Assembly (NCBI RefSeq): GCF_003263515.1
Contig: NZ_JYDE01000006.1
Span: 62,001-126,000, forward strand
DNA from: Rahnella inusitata
GTDB taxonomy: Bacteria > Pseudomonadota > Gammaproteobacteria > Enterobacterales > Enterobacteriaceae
Length of the DNA stretch: 64,000 nt
Direction of reading: 5' to 3'
The notes below the pieces were generated by a model that was not told the DNA's origin, did not search any database, and worked only from the letters and a program-made list of their open reading frames with translations. Both the position numbers and the translations under genes were made by a program. This document shows positions 52,855-63,099 of the stretch, piece after piece (positions within the stretch are counted from its first letter, which is position 1; each line of letters opens with the position of its first letter).

Positions 52855-55692
52855 ATGTTGCCACTTTCTCCTGTTTTGCAAAGCCACGCCCAAAGTTTGC
52901 TTGAGCAATGGCGTGAACATCCTGAACCGCTGCCGCTTCCCGACGAGGATCAGCTGGCGGTGCTGGCGAGCAGTCAGTTTGTAACGGACAGCCTGCTGGC
53001 ATTTCCGCAGTGGTGGCATGAAATCGTAGAAAATCCGCCACAGGCGCAGGAATGGCAATTTTACCGCCAGTGGCTCGAAGCTGCGCTGGAAAGCGTGACC
53101 GATGAGAACGGGCTCATGAAGGCGCTGCGCCTGTTCCGACGCCGTACGCTGACTCGCATTGCGTGGTCACAGTCGGCGCAAACCAGCGAAGCCCAGGATA
53201 CGTTACAGCAGCTGAGCGAACTGGCGGAATTGCTGATCGTCAGCGCCCGTGACTGGCTGTATGAGGCCTGCTGCCGCGAGTTCGGTACGCCGGTCAATGA
53301 AGCCGGTGAACCGCAACGCATGTTGATCCTCGGAATGGGTAAACTTGGCGGCGGCGAACTGAATTTCTCCTCTGATATCGACCTGATTTTTGCTTATCCG
53401 GAAAACGGCCAGACCCGGGGGGGCCGCCGTGAACTGGAGAATTCACAGTTTTTCCTGCGTCTGGGGCAAAGGTTGATCAAAGCGCTGGATCAGCCGACGC
53501 TGGACGGCTTTGTATACCGCGTCGATATGCGGCTGCGGCCTTTCGGCGACAGCGGTCCGCTGGTCATGAGTTTCCCGGCGCTGGAAGATTATTATCAGGA
53601 GCAGGGGCGCGACTGGGAACGCTACGCGATGGTGAAAGCGCGGCTGATGGGCGGCGCGGAAGACATCAGCAGTCAGGAACTGCGCAAGATGCTGAAGCCT
53701 TTTGTGTTCCGCCGTTACATCGATTTCAGCGTGATCCAGTCCCTGCGCAATATGAAAGGGATGATCGCCCGTGAAGTCCGCCGCCGGGGACTGAAAGACA
53801 ATATCAAGCTGGGGGCGGGCGGGATCCGCGAAATTGAATTTATCGTGCAGGTTTTCCAGTTGATCCGCGGCGGGCGCGAGCCTGCGCTGCAACAACGCGC
53901 TTTGCTGCCGACCTTGCAGGCGCTGGAAAAACTCGGGCTGCTGCCTGTCGAACAAGTGATGCAACTGCGCGCCAGCTATCTGTTCCTGCGTCGTCTTGAA
54001 AATCTGCTGCAGGCCATCGGTGACGAACAGACGCAAACCCTGCCTGCGGACCCGCTGAATCAGGCGCGTCTGGCGTGGGGGATGAATTTCAATGACTGGC
54101 CGCAGCTTCTCGACGCAGTGAATGCTCACATGCAAGCCGTGCGCGCCGTGTTTAACGATCTGATCGGTGATGACACGCCGGACACCGAGGACGATCAGCA
54201 GCAGTCTTCCTTCAGCAGTTTGTGGAGTGATTCACTGGAGCAGTCCGAGTTAGCGCCGTGGGTGCCGCAGCTCGACGAAAATGCGCAGCGCCACATCCTG
54301 CAGCAGATCGCCGAATTCCGGCGTGACGTCGATAAGCGCACCATCGGGCCGCGCGGTCGCGATCAGCTGGATTTGCTGATGCCCCGCCTGCTGGCGCAGG
54401 TTTGCACCTATAAAAATGCCGATGTGACTTTGCAACGTCTGATGCAGTTGTTGCTGAACATCGTCACGCGGACAACCTATATTGAGCTGCTGGTCGAATA
54501 TCCGGGCGCGCTCAAACAACTTATCCGCCTGTGCGCCGCCTCACCAATGGTCGCGTCGCAGCTGGCGCGCCATCCGTTATTGCTCGATGAACTGCTCGAT
54601 TCACGCACGCTTTACCATCCGATTGAACCGGGCGCGTACCGCGATGAACTGCGCCAGTATCTGATGCGCGTGCCGACGGAAGACGAAGAACAGCAGCTGG
54701 AAGCCGTCCGTCAGTTCAAACAAGCGCAACACCTGCGCATTGCCGCCGGCGATATTTCCGGTGCGCTGCCGGTGATGAAGGTCAGCGATCATTTAACCTA
54801 TCTGGCCGAAGCGATTTTGGACGTGGTAGTGCAGCAGGCGTGGGATCAGATGGTGGTGCGCTACGGCCAGCCGATGCACCTGACGCAGCGAGAAGGGCGC
54901 GGGTTTGCCGTGGTCGGCTACGGCAAACTGGGCGGTTGGGAACTGGGGTACAGTTCCGATTTGGATCTGGTCTTCCTGCTCGACTGCGCACCTGAGGTGA
55001 TGACCGACGGCGAGCGCAGCATCGACGGGCGACAATTTTATCTGCGACTGGCGCAGCGCATCATGCATTTATTCAGCACCCGTACGGCATCCGGCATTCT
55101 GTATGAGGTCGATCCGCGCCTGCGTCCTTCCGGCGCGTCCGGTATGCTGGTCAGCACTATCGAAGCCTTCGCTGACTATCAGGCCAATGAGGCCTGGACC
55201 TGGGAACATCAGGCGCTGGTGCGTGCGCGCGTCGTATACGGCGATCCGCAGCTGGCACAGCAGTTTAACGCCACGCGCCACGACATTCTCTGCCGCGAGC
55301 GTGAGGGCGAAGGGCTGCGCAAAGAAGTCCGCGAGATGCGCGAAAAAATGTACGCGCATCTCGGCAGCAAAAAATCTGCCGAGTTTGATCTGAAAGCCGA
55401 TCCGGGCGGCATCACCGATATTGAATTCATTGCACAATATCTGGTCCTGCGGTTTGCGCACGAGAAGCCGAAACTGACGCGATGGTCGGATAACGTGCGA
55501 ATTTTCGAACTGATGGCGCAAAACGGCATCATGCCGGAGGAGGAAGCGCGGGATCTGACTCACGCTTATGTCACGCTGCGCGATGAAATCCATCACCTCG
55601 CATTGCAGGAACACAGCGGCAAAGTAGCCGCAGGCAGTTTTGCCACAGAACGTGAGCAAATCCGCGCCAGCTGGGCGAAGTGGCTCGGCTAA
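52855..55692 (+). CDS. glnE: GlnE, glutamine synthetase adenylyltransferase
   Basis: This 945-residue bifunctional enzyme (E. coli 946) adds AMP to and removes it from glutamine synthetase under PII control. Both nucleotidyltransferase cores are intact: [18 protein letters not shown] in the N-terminal deadenylylase half and [18 protein letters not shown] in the C-terminal adenylylase half. Start MLPLSPVLQ follows an AAGGAAT site; the longer in-frame reading from 52798 covers the terminator hairpin. Confidence 0.97.
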   Translation: MLPLSPVLQSHAQSLLEQWREHPEPLPLPDEDQLAVLASSQFVTDSLLAFPQWWHEIVENPPQAQEWQFYRQWLEAALESVTDENGLMKALRLFRRRTLTRIAWSQSAQTSEAQDTLQQLSELAELLIVSARDWLYEACCREFGTPVNEAGEPQRMLILGMGKLGGGELNFSSDIDLIFAYPENGQTRGGRRELENSQFFLRLGQRLIKALDQPTLDGFVYRVDMRLRPFGDSGPLVMSFPALEDYYQEQGRDWERYAMVKARLMGGAEDISSQELRKMLKPFVFRRYIDFSVIQSLRNMKGMIAREVRRRGLKDNIKLGAGGIREIEFIVQVFQLIRGGREPALQQRALLPTLQALEKLGLLPVEQVMQLRASYLFLRRLENLLQAIGDEQTQTLPADPLNQARLAWGMNFNDWPQLLDAVNAHMQAVRAVFNDLIGDDTPDTEDDQQQSSFSSLWSDSLEQSELAPWVPQLDENAQRHILQQIAEFRRDVDKRTIGPRGRDQLDLLMPRLLAQVCTYKNADVTLQRLMQLLLNIVTRTTYIELLVEYPGALKQLIRLCAASPMVASQLARHPLLLDELLDSRTLYHPIEPGAYRDELRQYLMRVPTEDEEQQLEAVRQFKQAQHLRIAAGDISGALPVMKVSDHLTYLAEAILDVVVQQAWDQMVVRYGQPMHLTQREGRGFAVVGYGKLGGWELGYSSDLDLVFLLDCAPEVMTDGERSIDGRQFYLRLAQRIMHLFSTRTASGILYEVDPRLRPSGASGMLVSTIEAFADYQANEAWTWEHQALVRARVVYGDPQLAQQFNATRHDILCREREGEGLRKEVREMREKMYAHLGSKKSAEFDLKADPGGITDIEFIAQYLVLRFAHEKPKLTRWSDNVRIFELMAQNGIMPEEEARDLTHAYVTLRDEIHHLALQEHSGKVAAGSFATEREQIRASWAKWLG

Positions 55693-55767
55693 GGGTTTTT
55701 ATTCGGGGTGTGATATTATCCGCCGCACTATTTTTATGTCTGGTTTTACCTGTTTTGGAGTCTTGGG

Positions 55768-57195
55768 ATGAAAGTGACTTTGCCTGATTTTCACCGTGCC
55801 GGTGTGCTGGTGGTCGGTGATGTAATGTTAGACCGCTACTGGTATGGCCCGACCAACCGAATTTCACCGGAAGCGCCGGTACCGGTCGTTAAGGTCAATA
55901 CCATCGAAGAACGTCCTGGCGGCGCGGCTAACGTGGCGATGAATATTTCGTCCCTCGGTGCTTCTTCCCGTCTGATCGGTCTGACCGGTGTGGACGATGC
56001 GGCGCGCGCATTGGGCGAGCGTCTGGCGGAAGTGAAGGTTCACTGCGATTTCGTCGCGTTGCCGACGCACCCGACCATCACCAAACTGCGTATTTTGTCG
56101 CGTAACCAGCAACTGATCCGCCTCGACTTCGAAGAAGGTTTTGAAGGCGTCGATCTGCAACCCATGCTGACCAAAATTGAGCAGGCGCTGCCGGAAAGCG
56201 GTGCTCTGGTGCTGTCTGATTACGCCAAAGGCGCGTTGACTGAAGTGCAGAAAATGATCCAGCTGGCACGTAAAGCGGGCGTTCCTGTTCTGGTCGATCC
56301 AAAAGGCTCTGACTTTGAGCGTTATCGCGGTGCGACCCTGCTGACGCCTAACCTGTCAGAATTCGAAGCCGTGGTCGGCCGCTGTAAGAATGAAGACGAA
56401 CTGGTCGCGCGCGGCATGCAGCTGATTGCTGATTTTGAGCTGTCGGCGCTGCTGGTGACCCGTTCAGAACACGGTATGACGCTGTTGCAGCCGGGAAAAG
56501 AGCCGCTGCATCTGCCGACGCAGGCGCAGGAAGTGTATGACGTGACCGGTGCCGGTGACACGGTGATCGGCACGCTGGCGGCTGCGCTCGCGGCGGGGAA
56601 TACGCTGGAAGAATCCTGCTTCCTGGCCAACGCCGCCGCAGGCGTGGTGGTCGGTAAGCTCGGCACCTCCACCGTATCTCCGGTGGAACTGGAAAACGCC
56701 ATCGGTGGCCGTTCGGACGTCGGTTTCGGCGTCATGACGGAAGAGCAGTTAAAAGCGGCTGTGGCGATGGCGCGTCAGCGCGGCGAGAAAGTGGTGATGA
56801 CCAACGGCATCTTCGACATTCTGCACGCCGGGCACGTTTCCTATCTGGCGAACGCCCGTAAACTCGGCGATCGTCTGATCGTCGCGGTGAACAGCGATGC
56901 GTCCACCAAACGTCTGAAAGGCGAAACCCGTCCGGTCAATGCGCTGCAAAACCGCATGATCGTGCTGGGTGCATTAGGCGCCGTGGACTGGGTGGTGTCA
57001 TTTGAAGAAGATACCCCGCAGCGCCTGATCGCCGGGATCTTGCCAGATCTGCTGGTCAAAGGCGGCGACTACAAACCGGAGCAAATCGCCGGTTGTGATG
57101 AAGTCTGGGCCAACGGCGGCGAAGTGCGCGTGCTGAACTTTGAAGACGGATTATCTACCACCAAGATCATCAACCAGATCAAAGCGCAGGACTGA
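55768..57195 (+). CDS. hldE: HldE, bifunctional ADP-heptose synthesis enzyme
   Basis: This 475-residue enzyme (E. coli 477) makes the LPS core heptose precursor. The N-terminal ribokinase-like kinase (residues 1-320) has the [15 protein letters not shown] motif. The C-terminal adenylyltransferase (345-475) has the HAGH signature in [15 protein letters not shown]. An extended -10 (TGATATTAT) lies near 55709, so it may have its own promoter after glnE. Confidence 0.97.
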   Translation: MKVTLPDFHRAGVLVVGDVMLDRYWYGPTNRISPEAPVPVVKVNTIEERPGGAANVAMNISSLGASSRLIGLTGVDDAARALGERLAEVKVHCDFVALPTHPTITKLRILSRNQQLIRLDFEEGFEGVDLQPMLTKIEQALPESGALVLSDYAKGALTEVQKMIQLARKAGVPVLVDPKGSDFERYRGATLLTPNLSEFEAVVGRCKNEDELVARGMQLIADFELSALLVTRSEHGMTLLQPGKEPLHLPTQAQEVYDVTGAGDTVIGTLAAALAAGNTLEESCFLANAAAGVVVGKLGTSTVSPVELENAIGGRSDVGFGVMTEEQLKAAVAMARQRGEKVVMTNGIFDILHAGHVSYLANARKLGDRLIVAVNSDASTKRLKGETRPVNALQNRMIVLGALGAVDWVVSFEEDTPQRLIAGILPDLLVKGGDYKPEQIAGCDEVWANGGEVRVLNFEDGLSTTKIINQIKAQD

Positions 57196-57218
57196 TCCAG
57201 TCCTCCACGCACTGACCG

Positions 57219-57246
57219 AAGGGCTTATCTGATAAGCCCTTTTTCT
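57219..57246 (+). terminator. Terminator of hldE
   Basis: AAGGGCTTA-N5-TAAGCCCTT followed by five T residues lies 24 bp after the hldE stop. Confidence 0.88.
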
Positions 57247-57291
57247 TTATCTGAATTTCAATTCAGAAACCAAAACGGAAGTGACTCTGTT

Positions 57292-58542
57292 GTGAGCGGA
57301 TTAAAACAGGAACTCAGTCTGGCGCAGGGCGTCGGTTTGCTTTCTACCTCATTGCTCGGTACCGGTGTATTCGCGGTGCCCGCGCTGGCGGCGCAGCTGG
57401 CGCAAAACGACAGTCTGTGGGCGTGGCCGGTGCTTATCCTGCTGGTATTCCCGATTGCCATCGGCTTCGCCGCACTCGGGCGACATTTTCCCAGTGCGGG
57501 CGGGGCGGCGCATTTCGTGGGCAAAGCTTTCGGGCCGCACATGGCGCGTGTGACCGGCTGGTTGTTTTTATCGGTGATCCCGGTCGGTTTGCCTGCCGCG
57601 TTACATATCGCCGCCGGTTTCTGGCAGGCGGCATTTGGCTGGAGCAGCGAAAATCTGCTGCTGGTTCAGCTTGGTACGCTTTTCGTGATTTGGTTCCTTG
57701 GTACGCGCAGCGCGGGGTCGAGCGCCAATATTCAGACGCTGATTGCGGCGCTGGTGATTGCTCTGGTCATCGCCATCTGGTGGAAAGGCGATATTACGCT
57801 GCCGGAAATTCCGTTGCCCGCCGTTCGCGATATCTCGCCATCAAACCTGTTTGATGCGCTGGCGGTGATGTTCTGGTGCTTCGTCGGGCTGGAGGCTTTT
57901 GCGCATCTGGCGACAGAATTTCGTAACCCGGAACGGGATTTTCCGCGTGCTTTACTCATCGGTATGCTGGTTGCCGGCGCCGTGTACTGGGGTTGTACCG
58001 TGGCGGTATTGAAATTCCATGCGTGGGGAGAAGGGAAGGAAGCGGGGGCGTCACTGCCGGGTATCGTGGTGCAGCTGTTCGGGCAAAAAGCACTGTGGGT
58101 GGCGTGCATTATTGGCTATCTGGCGTGCTTTGCCAGCGTGAATATTTACACCCAAAGCTTCGCACGGCTGGTGTGGTCGCAGGCGCAGCTCAAGCCGGAA
58201 AGTAAACTGGCGCAGCTCTCTGCGCAGCGCGTTCCGGTTGCCGCATTGAATCTGGTGGTCGGCTGCTGCGTGCTGTTCACGCTGCTGATTTACTGGCTGC
58301 ATCTGCCGCTCGGCGCGCTGATCACTTATGCTAACGGGATTTTCATTCTGATTTATCTGCTGTGTATGCTTGCCGGGGCAAGGATCCTGAAAGGCCGCTC
58401 GACGTGGATGGCGATGCTCGGCGCGGTATTGTGCTGCGGATTGCTGGCGATGGTGGGCTGGAAAGCGGCGTATGCGCTGATAGTGTTTGCCGCGCTCTGG
58501 CTGCTTTTACCGCGCGCTAAAACGGTGATTCACACGCGATAG
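57292..58542 (+). CDS. yjeH: YjeH, APC-family methionine/BCAA exporter
   Basis: This 416-residue inner-membrane transporter matches E. coli YjeH, which exports L-methionine and branched-chain amino acids. The N terminus SGLKQELSLAQGVGLLSTSL and the block WCFVGLEAFAHLATEF are strongly conserved. About twelve membrane helices are expected. The start codon is GTG. In E. coli yjeH lies elsewhere, so its place between hldE and ubiK is a rearrangement. Confidence 0.93.
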   Translation: MSGLKQELSLAQGVGLLSTSLLGTGVFAVPALAAQLAQNDSLWAWPVLILLVFPIAIGFAALGRHFPSAGGAAHFVGKAFGPHMARVTGWLFLSVIPVGLPAALHIAAGFWQAAFGWSSENLLLVQLGTLFVIWFLGTRSAGSSANIQTLIAALVIALVIAIWWKGDITLPEIPLPAVRDISPSNLFDALAVMFWCFVGLEAFAHLATEFRNPERDFPRALLIGMLVAGAVYWGCTVAVLKFHAWGEGKEAGASLPGIVVQLFGQKALWVACIIGYLACFASVNIYTQSFARLVWSQAQLKPESKLAQLSAQRVPVAALNLVVGCCVLFTLLIYWLHLPLGALITYANGIFILIYLLCMLAGARILKGRSTWMAMLGAVLCCGLLAMVGWKAAYALIVFAALWLLLPRAKTVIHTR

Positions 58543-58562
58543 AGTGTCTGAAAGTGAGACAT

Positions 58563-58590
58563 AAAAAGACCTGCTGAGCAGGCCTTTATC
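58563..58590. terminator. Terminator between yjeH and ubiK
   Basis: A hairpin AAAGaCCTGCT-g-AGCAGGcCTTT with A and T flanks lies between the two convergent genes. Confidence 0.7.
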
Positions 58591-58610
58591 GTTTCTGACG
58601 AGCGGGGAAA

Positions 58611-58883
58611 TCAGACCGGGTCTTGCGGTTTTTCGGCGTCGGTCAGTTTACCTTCCAGGGCGGCCAGACGTTGTTCCAGCACGGCCAGTTTTTCGCGGGT
58701 GCGCAGCAAAACTTGGGTCTGCACATCAAACTCTTCGCGATTGACTAAATCCATGCGGCTGAACTGTGCCTGCAATACCTGACGGATTTTCTTCTCGGCA
58801 TCTTCACCAAATTCGCGGATCCCTTTCGGCATAGACTCGTGAACCTGGCGGGCAATTTGTTCAATTTTTTTCGGGTCAATCAT
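58611..58883 (-). CDS. ubiK: UbiK (YqiC), ubiquinone biosynthesis factor
   Basis: This 90-residue protein matches UbiK/YqiC. It has an N-terminal amphipathic helix region ([14 protein letters not shown]) and a C-terminal coiled coil (about residues 50-82). It assists aerobic ubiquinone synthesis with UbiJ at the membrane. It lies upstream of, and divergent from, the ribB riboswitch, as in E. coli. Confidence 0.94.
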   Translation of the reverse strand: MIDPKKIEQIARQVHESMPKGIREFGEDAEKKIRQVLQAQFSRMDLVNREEFDVQTQVLLRTREKLAVLEQRLAALEGKLTDAEKPQDPV

Positions 58884-58980
58884 GTTATTTCCTTTTCTCG
58901 AAGGAGGTGCTTTTGCTTAGTGTAATCGCTGATGACGTTTCTATAAACCTTCCGGGGCACTAATTGGCCAAACCGCAGGA

Positions 58981-59009
58981 TTGCTCTGGTCATTTATTGG
59001 CGTTATAGT
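58981..59009 (+). promoter_or_regulatory. Promoter of ribB
   Basis: TTGCTC (58981-58986) and TATAGT (59004-59009) are spaced by 17 bp, placing the transcript start a few bases before the FMN aptamer. Confidence 0.7.
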
Positions 59010-59019
59010 TGATTTGCTT

Positions 59020-59191
59020 ATTCTCAGGGCGGGGTGAAAGTCCCCACCGGCGGTAAACCACAGAATATCGGAAGGATCATAATCCCTTCCACGTGGAAGC
59101 CCGCGAGCGCTCAATCCTTCGGGATTAGAGGTCAGCAGATCCGGTGTAATTCCGGGGCCGACGGTTAAAGTCCGGATGGGAGAGAGTAACG
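59020..59191 (+). ncRNA. FMN riboswitch (RFN element)
   Basis: The conserved RFN wording is present in order: TCAGGGCGGGGTGAAAGTCC, CCACCGGCGGTAAA, AAGCCCGCGAGC, GGTCAGCAGATCCGGTG, GGGCCGACGGTTAAAGTCC and GATGGGAGAGAGTAAC. FMN binding lowers ribB expression. About 130 nt follow up to the ribB start, including a short A/T-rich hairpin near 59200-59230, which may be part of the expression platform. Confidence 0.97.
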
Positions 59192-59324
59192 ATTCAAGCC
59201 GGGCAAAATTTGTCCGCTGCGTTATTTTTTATAACTGTAGCACGCCATCAGGCCGCTGCAGCTAGCCTCCTCAAGACGCCCTGATTCTGGTAATCCACAT
59301 ACAGAACATGAGGTTATTTTTACC

Positions 59325-59978
59325 ATGAATCAGACCCTACTTTCCGAATTCGGTACACCTGCTGAACGTGTTGAGCGCGCTATTGACGCCATTCGTAACG
59401 GCGTAGGTGTGATGGTGCTGGATGACGAAGATCGTGAAAACGAAGGCGATTTAATCTTTGCCGCCGAAAACATGACAGTTGCACAAATGGCGCTGACTAT
59501 TCGCCATGGCAGCGGCATCGTGTGTCTCACCATGAACGAAGACAGCCGTAAAAAGCTCGATCTGCCGATGATGGTGGAGAACAACTCCAGCCAGTTCCAG
59601 ACGCCTTTCACCGTGACCATTGAAGCGGCTGAAGGCGTCACCACCGGCGTTTCTGCCGCTGACCGTATCACCACCATCCGCACCGCGATTAAAGACGGCG
59701 CGAAACCTTCTGACCTGAGCCGTCCGGGGCACATCTTCCCGCTGCGCGCACAGGCGGGCGGCGTGCTGACCCGTGGTGGTCATACCGAAGCCTCGATCGA
59801 TCTGGTGACGCTCGCTGGTCTCAAACCCTTCGGTGTGCTGTGTGAACTGACCAACGATGACGGCAGCATGGCACATGCGCCAGAAGCCATCGTCTTTGCG
59901 AAACAACACAATATGCCAGTGGTGACCATTGCCGATCTGGTGGAATATCGCCAGGCGCAGACCCGTCAGGCAAGTTAA
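59325..59978 (+). CDS. ribB: RibB, 3,4-dihydroxy-2-butanone-4-P synthase
   Basis: This 217-residue enzyme (same length as E. coli) converts ribulose-5-phosphate to the four-carbon riboflavin precursor and formate. The acidic metal-binding loop [11 protein letters not shown] and the HTEASIDL segment are intact. It is a stand-alone RibB without a GTP cyclohydrolase II domain. The riboswitch upstream gives feedback control by FMN. Confidence 0.98.
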   Translation: MNQTLLSEFGTPAERVERAIDAIRNGVGVMVLDDEDRENEGDLIFAAENMTVAQMALTIRHGSGIVCLTMNEDSRKKLDLPMMVENNSSQFQTPFTVTIEAAEGVTTGVSAADRITTIRTAIKDGAKPSDLSRPGHIFPLRAQAGGVLTRGGHTEASIDLVTLAGLKPFGVLCELTNDDGSMAHAPEAIVFAKQHNMPVVTIADLVEYRQAQTRQAS

Positions 59979-60000
59979 CTGTCTGGCGGTATGATATAGA

Positions 60001-60026
60001 AAAGGTCGCTTATGCGGCCTTTTTGC
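60001..60026 (+). terminator. Terminator of ribB
   Basis: AAAGGTCGC-N4-GCGGCCTTT (one G-U pair) with a T run lies 22 bp after ribB. The following sequence to ygiD (60027-60226) shows no recognised gene or element. Confidence 0.8.
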
Positions 60027-60226
60027 TTTTTATAGCTGATTTTTGTCTGAACGGACGTTGTTAATAAAATACTGCCCCGCCGCCTTTGATTTTTCCCTTC
60101 AAATTTATTGAACATCTCCTTCATGGTTATCCGGCTGTAACCCGCACTGAAAAAGAGTACCGTATTTTCATTACGCGGCAGCCCGCTGATGAGCGCCGCT
60201 CTCTTTTATTTTGCGGTAAGGAATTC

Positions 60227-61018
60227 ATGATGACGACTCAACGTATGCCCGCACTTTTCTTAGGCCACGGCAGCCCGATGAACGTGCTGGAAGACAACAC
60301 TTACACCCGTGCCTGGCATACGCTGGGCGAAACATTACCCCGGCCAAAAGCGATTCTGGCAGTGTCAGCCCACTGGTTTACCCGTGGCACGGCGGTGACG
60401 GCGATGGAAAACCCGCGCACCATTCATGACTTCGGCGGTTTCCCGCAGGCGTTGTTCGATAAACGCTATCCGGCGCCGGGTTCTCCCGCCCTGGCAAAAC
60501 GAGTACAGGAGCTGCTCAGCCCGGTAAATGTGCTGGCGGATACCAGTGAATGGGGCTTTGACCACGGGACCTGGGGTGTGTTGATAAAGATGTATCCCGA
60601 CGCCGATATCCCGGTCATTCAGCTGAGCATCGACGGCACACAGCCGCCGGAATATCACTTTGAGCTCGGCAGAAAACTGGCCGCGCTGCGTGATGAAGGC
60701 GTGATGATTGTCGCCAGCGGCAACGTGGTGCATAACCTGCGGATGGTGAAATGGGACGGCAACGGCGAACCTTATCCGTGGGCGATCGCATTCGAGAAAT
60801 ATGTGAAAGATAACCTGAGCTGGAAGGGCGCCACGAAGGATCATCCGCTGGTGAACTTTATGGATCACGAAGGCGGTGCGCTTTCTAATCCGTCACCCGA
60901 TCATTACCTTCCGCTTTTGTATGTGCTGGGTGCGTGGGACGGCGTTGAGCCGGTGACTCAGCCGACCGACGGACTGGTAATGGGATCGCTTTCGATGCTT
61001 TCAGTGCAGGTGGGTTAA
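60227..61018 (+). CDS. ygiD: YgiD, 4,5-DOPA extradiol dioxygenase
   Basis: This 263-residue class III extradiol dioxygenase is of the YgiD/LigB type. The metal and catalytic histidines are in FLGHGSPMN, SAHWFTRG, GFDHGTWG and GNVVHNLR. The E. coli enzyme cleaves L-DOPA to betalamic-acid-type products. The start with AAGGAATTC upstream was used; the 47-codon in-frame extension upstream is not conserved. An ATG one codon later is equally possible. Confidence 0.93.
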   Translation: MMTTQRMPALFLGHGSPMNVLEDNTYTRAWHTLGETLPRPKAILAVSAHWFTRGTAVTAMENPRTIHDFGGFPQALFDKRYPAPGSPALAKRVQELLSPVNVLADTSEWGFDHGTWGVLIKMYPDADIPVIQLSIDGTQPPEYHFELGRKLAALRDEGVMIVASGNVVHNLRMVKWDGNGEPYPWAIAFEKYVKDNLSWKGATKDHPLVNFMDHEGGALSNPSPDHYLPLLYVLGAWDGVEPVTQPTDGLVMGSLSMLSVQVG

Positions 61019-61025
61019 CTCGGAA

Positions 61026-61051
61026 AATAAAAAGGATAATGATTTTTCATT
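61026..61051. terminator. Bidirectional terminator, ygiD/ygiC
   Basis: AAAAAGGATAATGA paired with TCATTATCCTTTTT lies between convergent genes. Confidence 0.9.
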
Positions 61052-61067
61052 ATCCTTTTTATGCGCT

Positions 61068-62228
61068 TTAGCCGACGATGGTGTGCGGATAGAAACGTGA
61101 CAGATCCTGCGTGATCAGCGCTTTGTCTTCGCGGATGCCAATGCCGCAAGGTTGATCGTTCACCAGCCAGCTGCCGATCAATACGTAGCTGCCGTCAAAG
61201 ACAGGAAGCGGATGAAACTGCTGCACGATCATGCCTTCTGCACCGTACGGACCTTCCACGCTCGCAACTTCCTGACCTTTCTCGATGACCTTAATGTTTG
61301 CGCCTTCGCGGGAAAACAGCGGTTTGACCACATAATGATCCAGTTCCGGATGCGCATCATCTGCGAAGTATGCCGGTAACAGATTCGGGTGATCCGGGAA
61401 CATTTCCCACAGCAACGGCAGCAGGGCTTTGTTCGAGAGAATGGCTTTCCACGCCGGTTCCAGCCAGCGTACACCTGCATCTTCCAGCTTGGTGGCGAAG
61501 ATCTCGCGGAACATAAACTCCCACGGATACAACTTGAACAGGTTGGAAATCACCTGATCCTGAGGATCGGTAAACTGGCCGCGTTCGCCCAGGCCGATCT
61601 CTTCGATATACAGAAACTCGCTGGCCAGTTCCGCTTCCAGCGCGCAGTCCTGCAAATATTGCACAGTGCCGCGATCTTCTTCTGTGTCCTGACAACAGGC
61701 GATGTGCAACAGCGAAAAGCCGTGCTGGTTTTTCAGTTCGGCAAAACGCTCAATGAGCTTTTCCTGCAAACTGTTGTACTGATCGGCATCCTGCGGCAGG
61801 TTACCGGACGCGATTTGGTCTTCAAGCCACAGCCATTGGAAGAACGCCGCTTCGTACAATGACGTCGGCGTATCGGCGTTATTTTCCAAAAGCTTAGGCG
61901 GATTGACACCGTCGTAGGCCAGGTCCAGCCGCGAATACAGCGAAGGCTGCTGCGTACGCCACGAACTGCGGACAAATTCCCAGACATGTTTTGGGATCTG
62001 GAATTTGGCCATCAGCGCATCGTCACCCACCACGCGTTCGACCACTTTTAAACACATCTGGTGGATGTCGGCGGTAGCGTCCTCGATCTCTTCGATCTGC
62101 GCCAACGTGAACTGATAATAAGCATCTTCACACCAGTAAGGTTCGCCATACATGGTGTGAAAATTGAAGCCAAACTCCGTGGCTTTTTCGCGCCAGTCCG
62201 GGCGCTCGGTAATCGGTAAACGTTTCAT
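61068..62228 (-). CDS. ygiC: YgiC, glutathionylspermidine synthase-like ATP-grasp
   Basis: This 386-residue protein is related to the C-terminal synthetase domain of glutathionylspermidine synthase and has an ATP-grasp fold. Conserved parts are [33 protein letters not shown] and [18 protein letters not shown]. coli YgiC does not make glutathionylspermidine; it probably ligates some amine to a peptide. It follows ygiB by 7 bp, and both lie downstream of tolC. Confidence 0.92.
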   Translation of the reverse strand: MKRLPITERPDWREKATEFGFNFHTMYGEPYWCEDAYYQFTLAQIEEIEDATADIHQMCLKVVERVVGDDALMAKFQIPKHVWEFVRSSWRTQQPSLYSRLDLAYDGVNPPKLLENNADTPTSLYEAAFFQWLWLEDQIASGNLPQDADQYNSLQEKLIERFAELKNQHGFSLLHIACCQDTEEDRGTVQYLQDCALEAELASEFLYIEEIGLGERGQFTDPQDQVISNLFKLYPWEFMFREIFATKLEDAGVRWLEPAWKAILSNKALLPLLWEMFPDHPNLLPAYFADDAHPELDHYVVKPLFSREGANIKVIEKGQEVASVEGPYGAEGMIVQQFHPLPVFDGSYVLIGSWLVNDQPCGIGIREDKALITQDLSRFYPHTIVG

Positions 62229-62235
62229 GTGCGTC

Positions 62236-62904
62236 TTAGCCACCCATGCTGCGGCCAGCACTGCGCGGAGCGGCAGTGGAACTGCGCTGCATAGACGTTT
62301 GTTTTGCTACGCTTTCGCCAAAGCCGCCACGGGTGATGGTTTTGGTGACAGCAGGTTTCGGTGCCATCGCTGTTTTCGGCACGTTCATGGTACGCCCGCC
62401 CGCGGTTGCCGGGCCGTAGTTCTTACCTGTCGCATCGACGAATTTGCCGTTGGCCGGGCTGGCCGGGTTTTTAGAGCTGAAAAGTGGCTGCTGTGCGTAA
62501 GCACCGCCGCTCATCATACGTCCCATCATGTAACCCGCCATCAGCGGCATCCACATGCTGCCGCTGCTCTGGCCTTCGGCGGAAGCCACACCGGATTGCG
62601 CTGGCGTCTGCGTACACTGACCTTCGCCGAATTCGGCAATACAGTCTTCACGAGAGGCGTATTTCGGCGCGGTTTTTTCGGCGTCTTTTTTGGCAGCATC
62701 ATAGGCTGCGACGCATTGTGCGCTGCTGGACGGATTCGCTTTAGAGCAGTCGTCCGCGTTCTGATACAACGACACCGTTTCATCGGTTTTCTCACAGCCT
62801 GACAGCATGAATACAGCGCCGACAGCCAGTGCGACAGGAGTGATTCGAGCGCTACGCCATGATTTACGGAAGGTAGCGAGGTTGACGTGTTGTGTCCGTT
62901 TCAT
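62236..62904 (-). CDS. ygiB: YgiB, DUF1190 lipoprotein
   Basis: This 222-residue protein matches YgiB (DUF1190). After a basic start it has a hydrophobic segment ending in a lipobox, MLSGC (C37), so it is probably a lipoprotein. The rest is rich in Ala, Ser and Gly, with a Met/Gly-rich stretch ([15 protein letters not shown]). The role is unknown. It is co-transcribed with ygiC and lies downstream of tolC, as in E. coli. Confidence 0.9.
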   Translation of the reverse strand: MKRTQHVNLATFRKSWRSARITPVALAVGAVFMLSGCEKTDETVSLYQNADDCSKANPSSSAQCVAAYDAAKKDAEKTAPKYASREDCIAEFGEGQCTQTPAQSGVASAEGQSSGSMWMPLMAGYMMGRMMSGGAYAQQPLFSSKNPASPANGKFVDATGKNYGPATAGGRTMNVPKTAMAPKPAVTKTITRGGFGESVAKQTSMQRSSTAAPRSAGRSMGG

Positions 62905-63033
62905 CGTTCTTATCCCATATGCAGGGCTTTTTCGCCCTTTCCCAGTAGGGCTTAAGGATAGGGGAAACAGGGTGATTGTTAAAGCAGCGCACGCCAATTG
63001 TTACCAGACTTTACAGAAGGACGTGACAGAGGC

Positions 63034-63062
63034 AAAAAAAAGCAGCCTTTTCAGGCTGCCTC
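63034..63062 (-). terminator. Terminator after tolC
   Basis: On the minus strand GGCAGCCT-GAAA-AGGCTGC with a run of eight T residues lies 38 bp after the tolC stop, separating it at least partly from ygiBC. Confidence 0.9.
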
Positions 63063-63099
63063 AGGATTTATGCTCAACAAAAAAGGCGACTTTTCAGGA

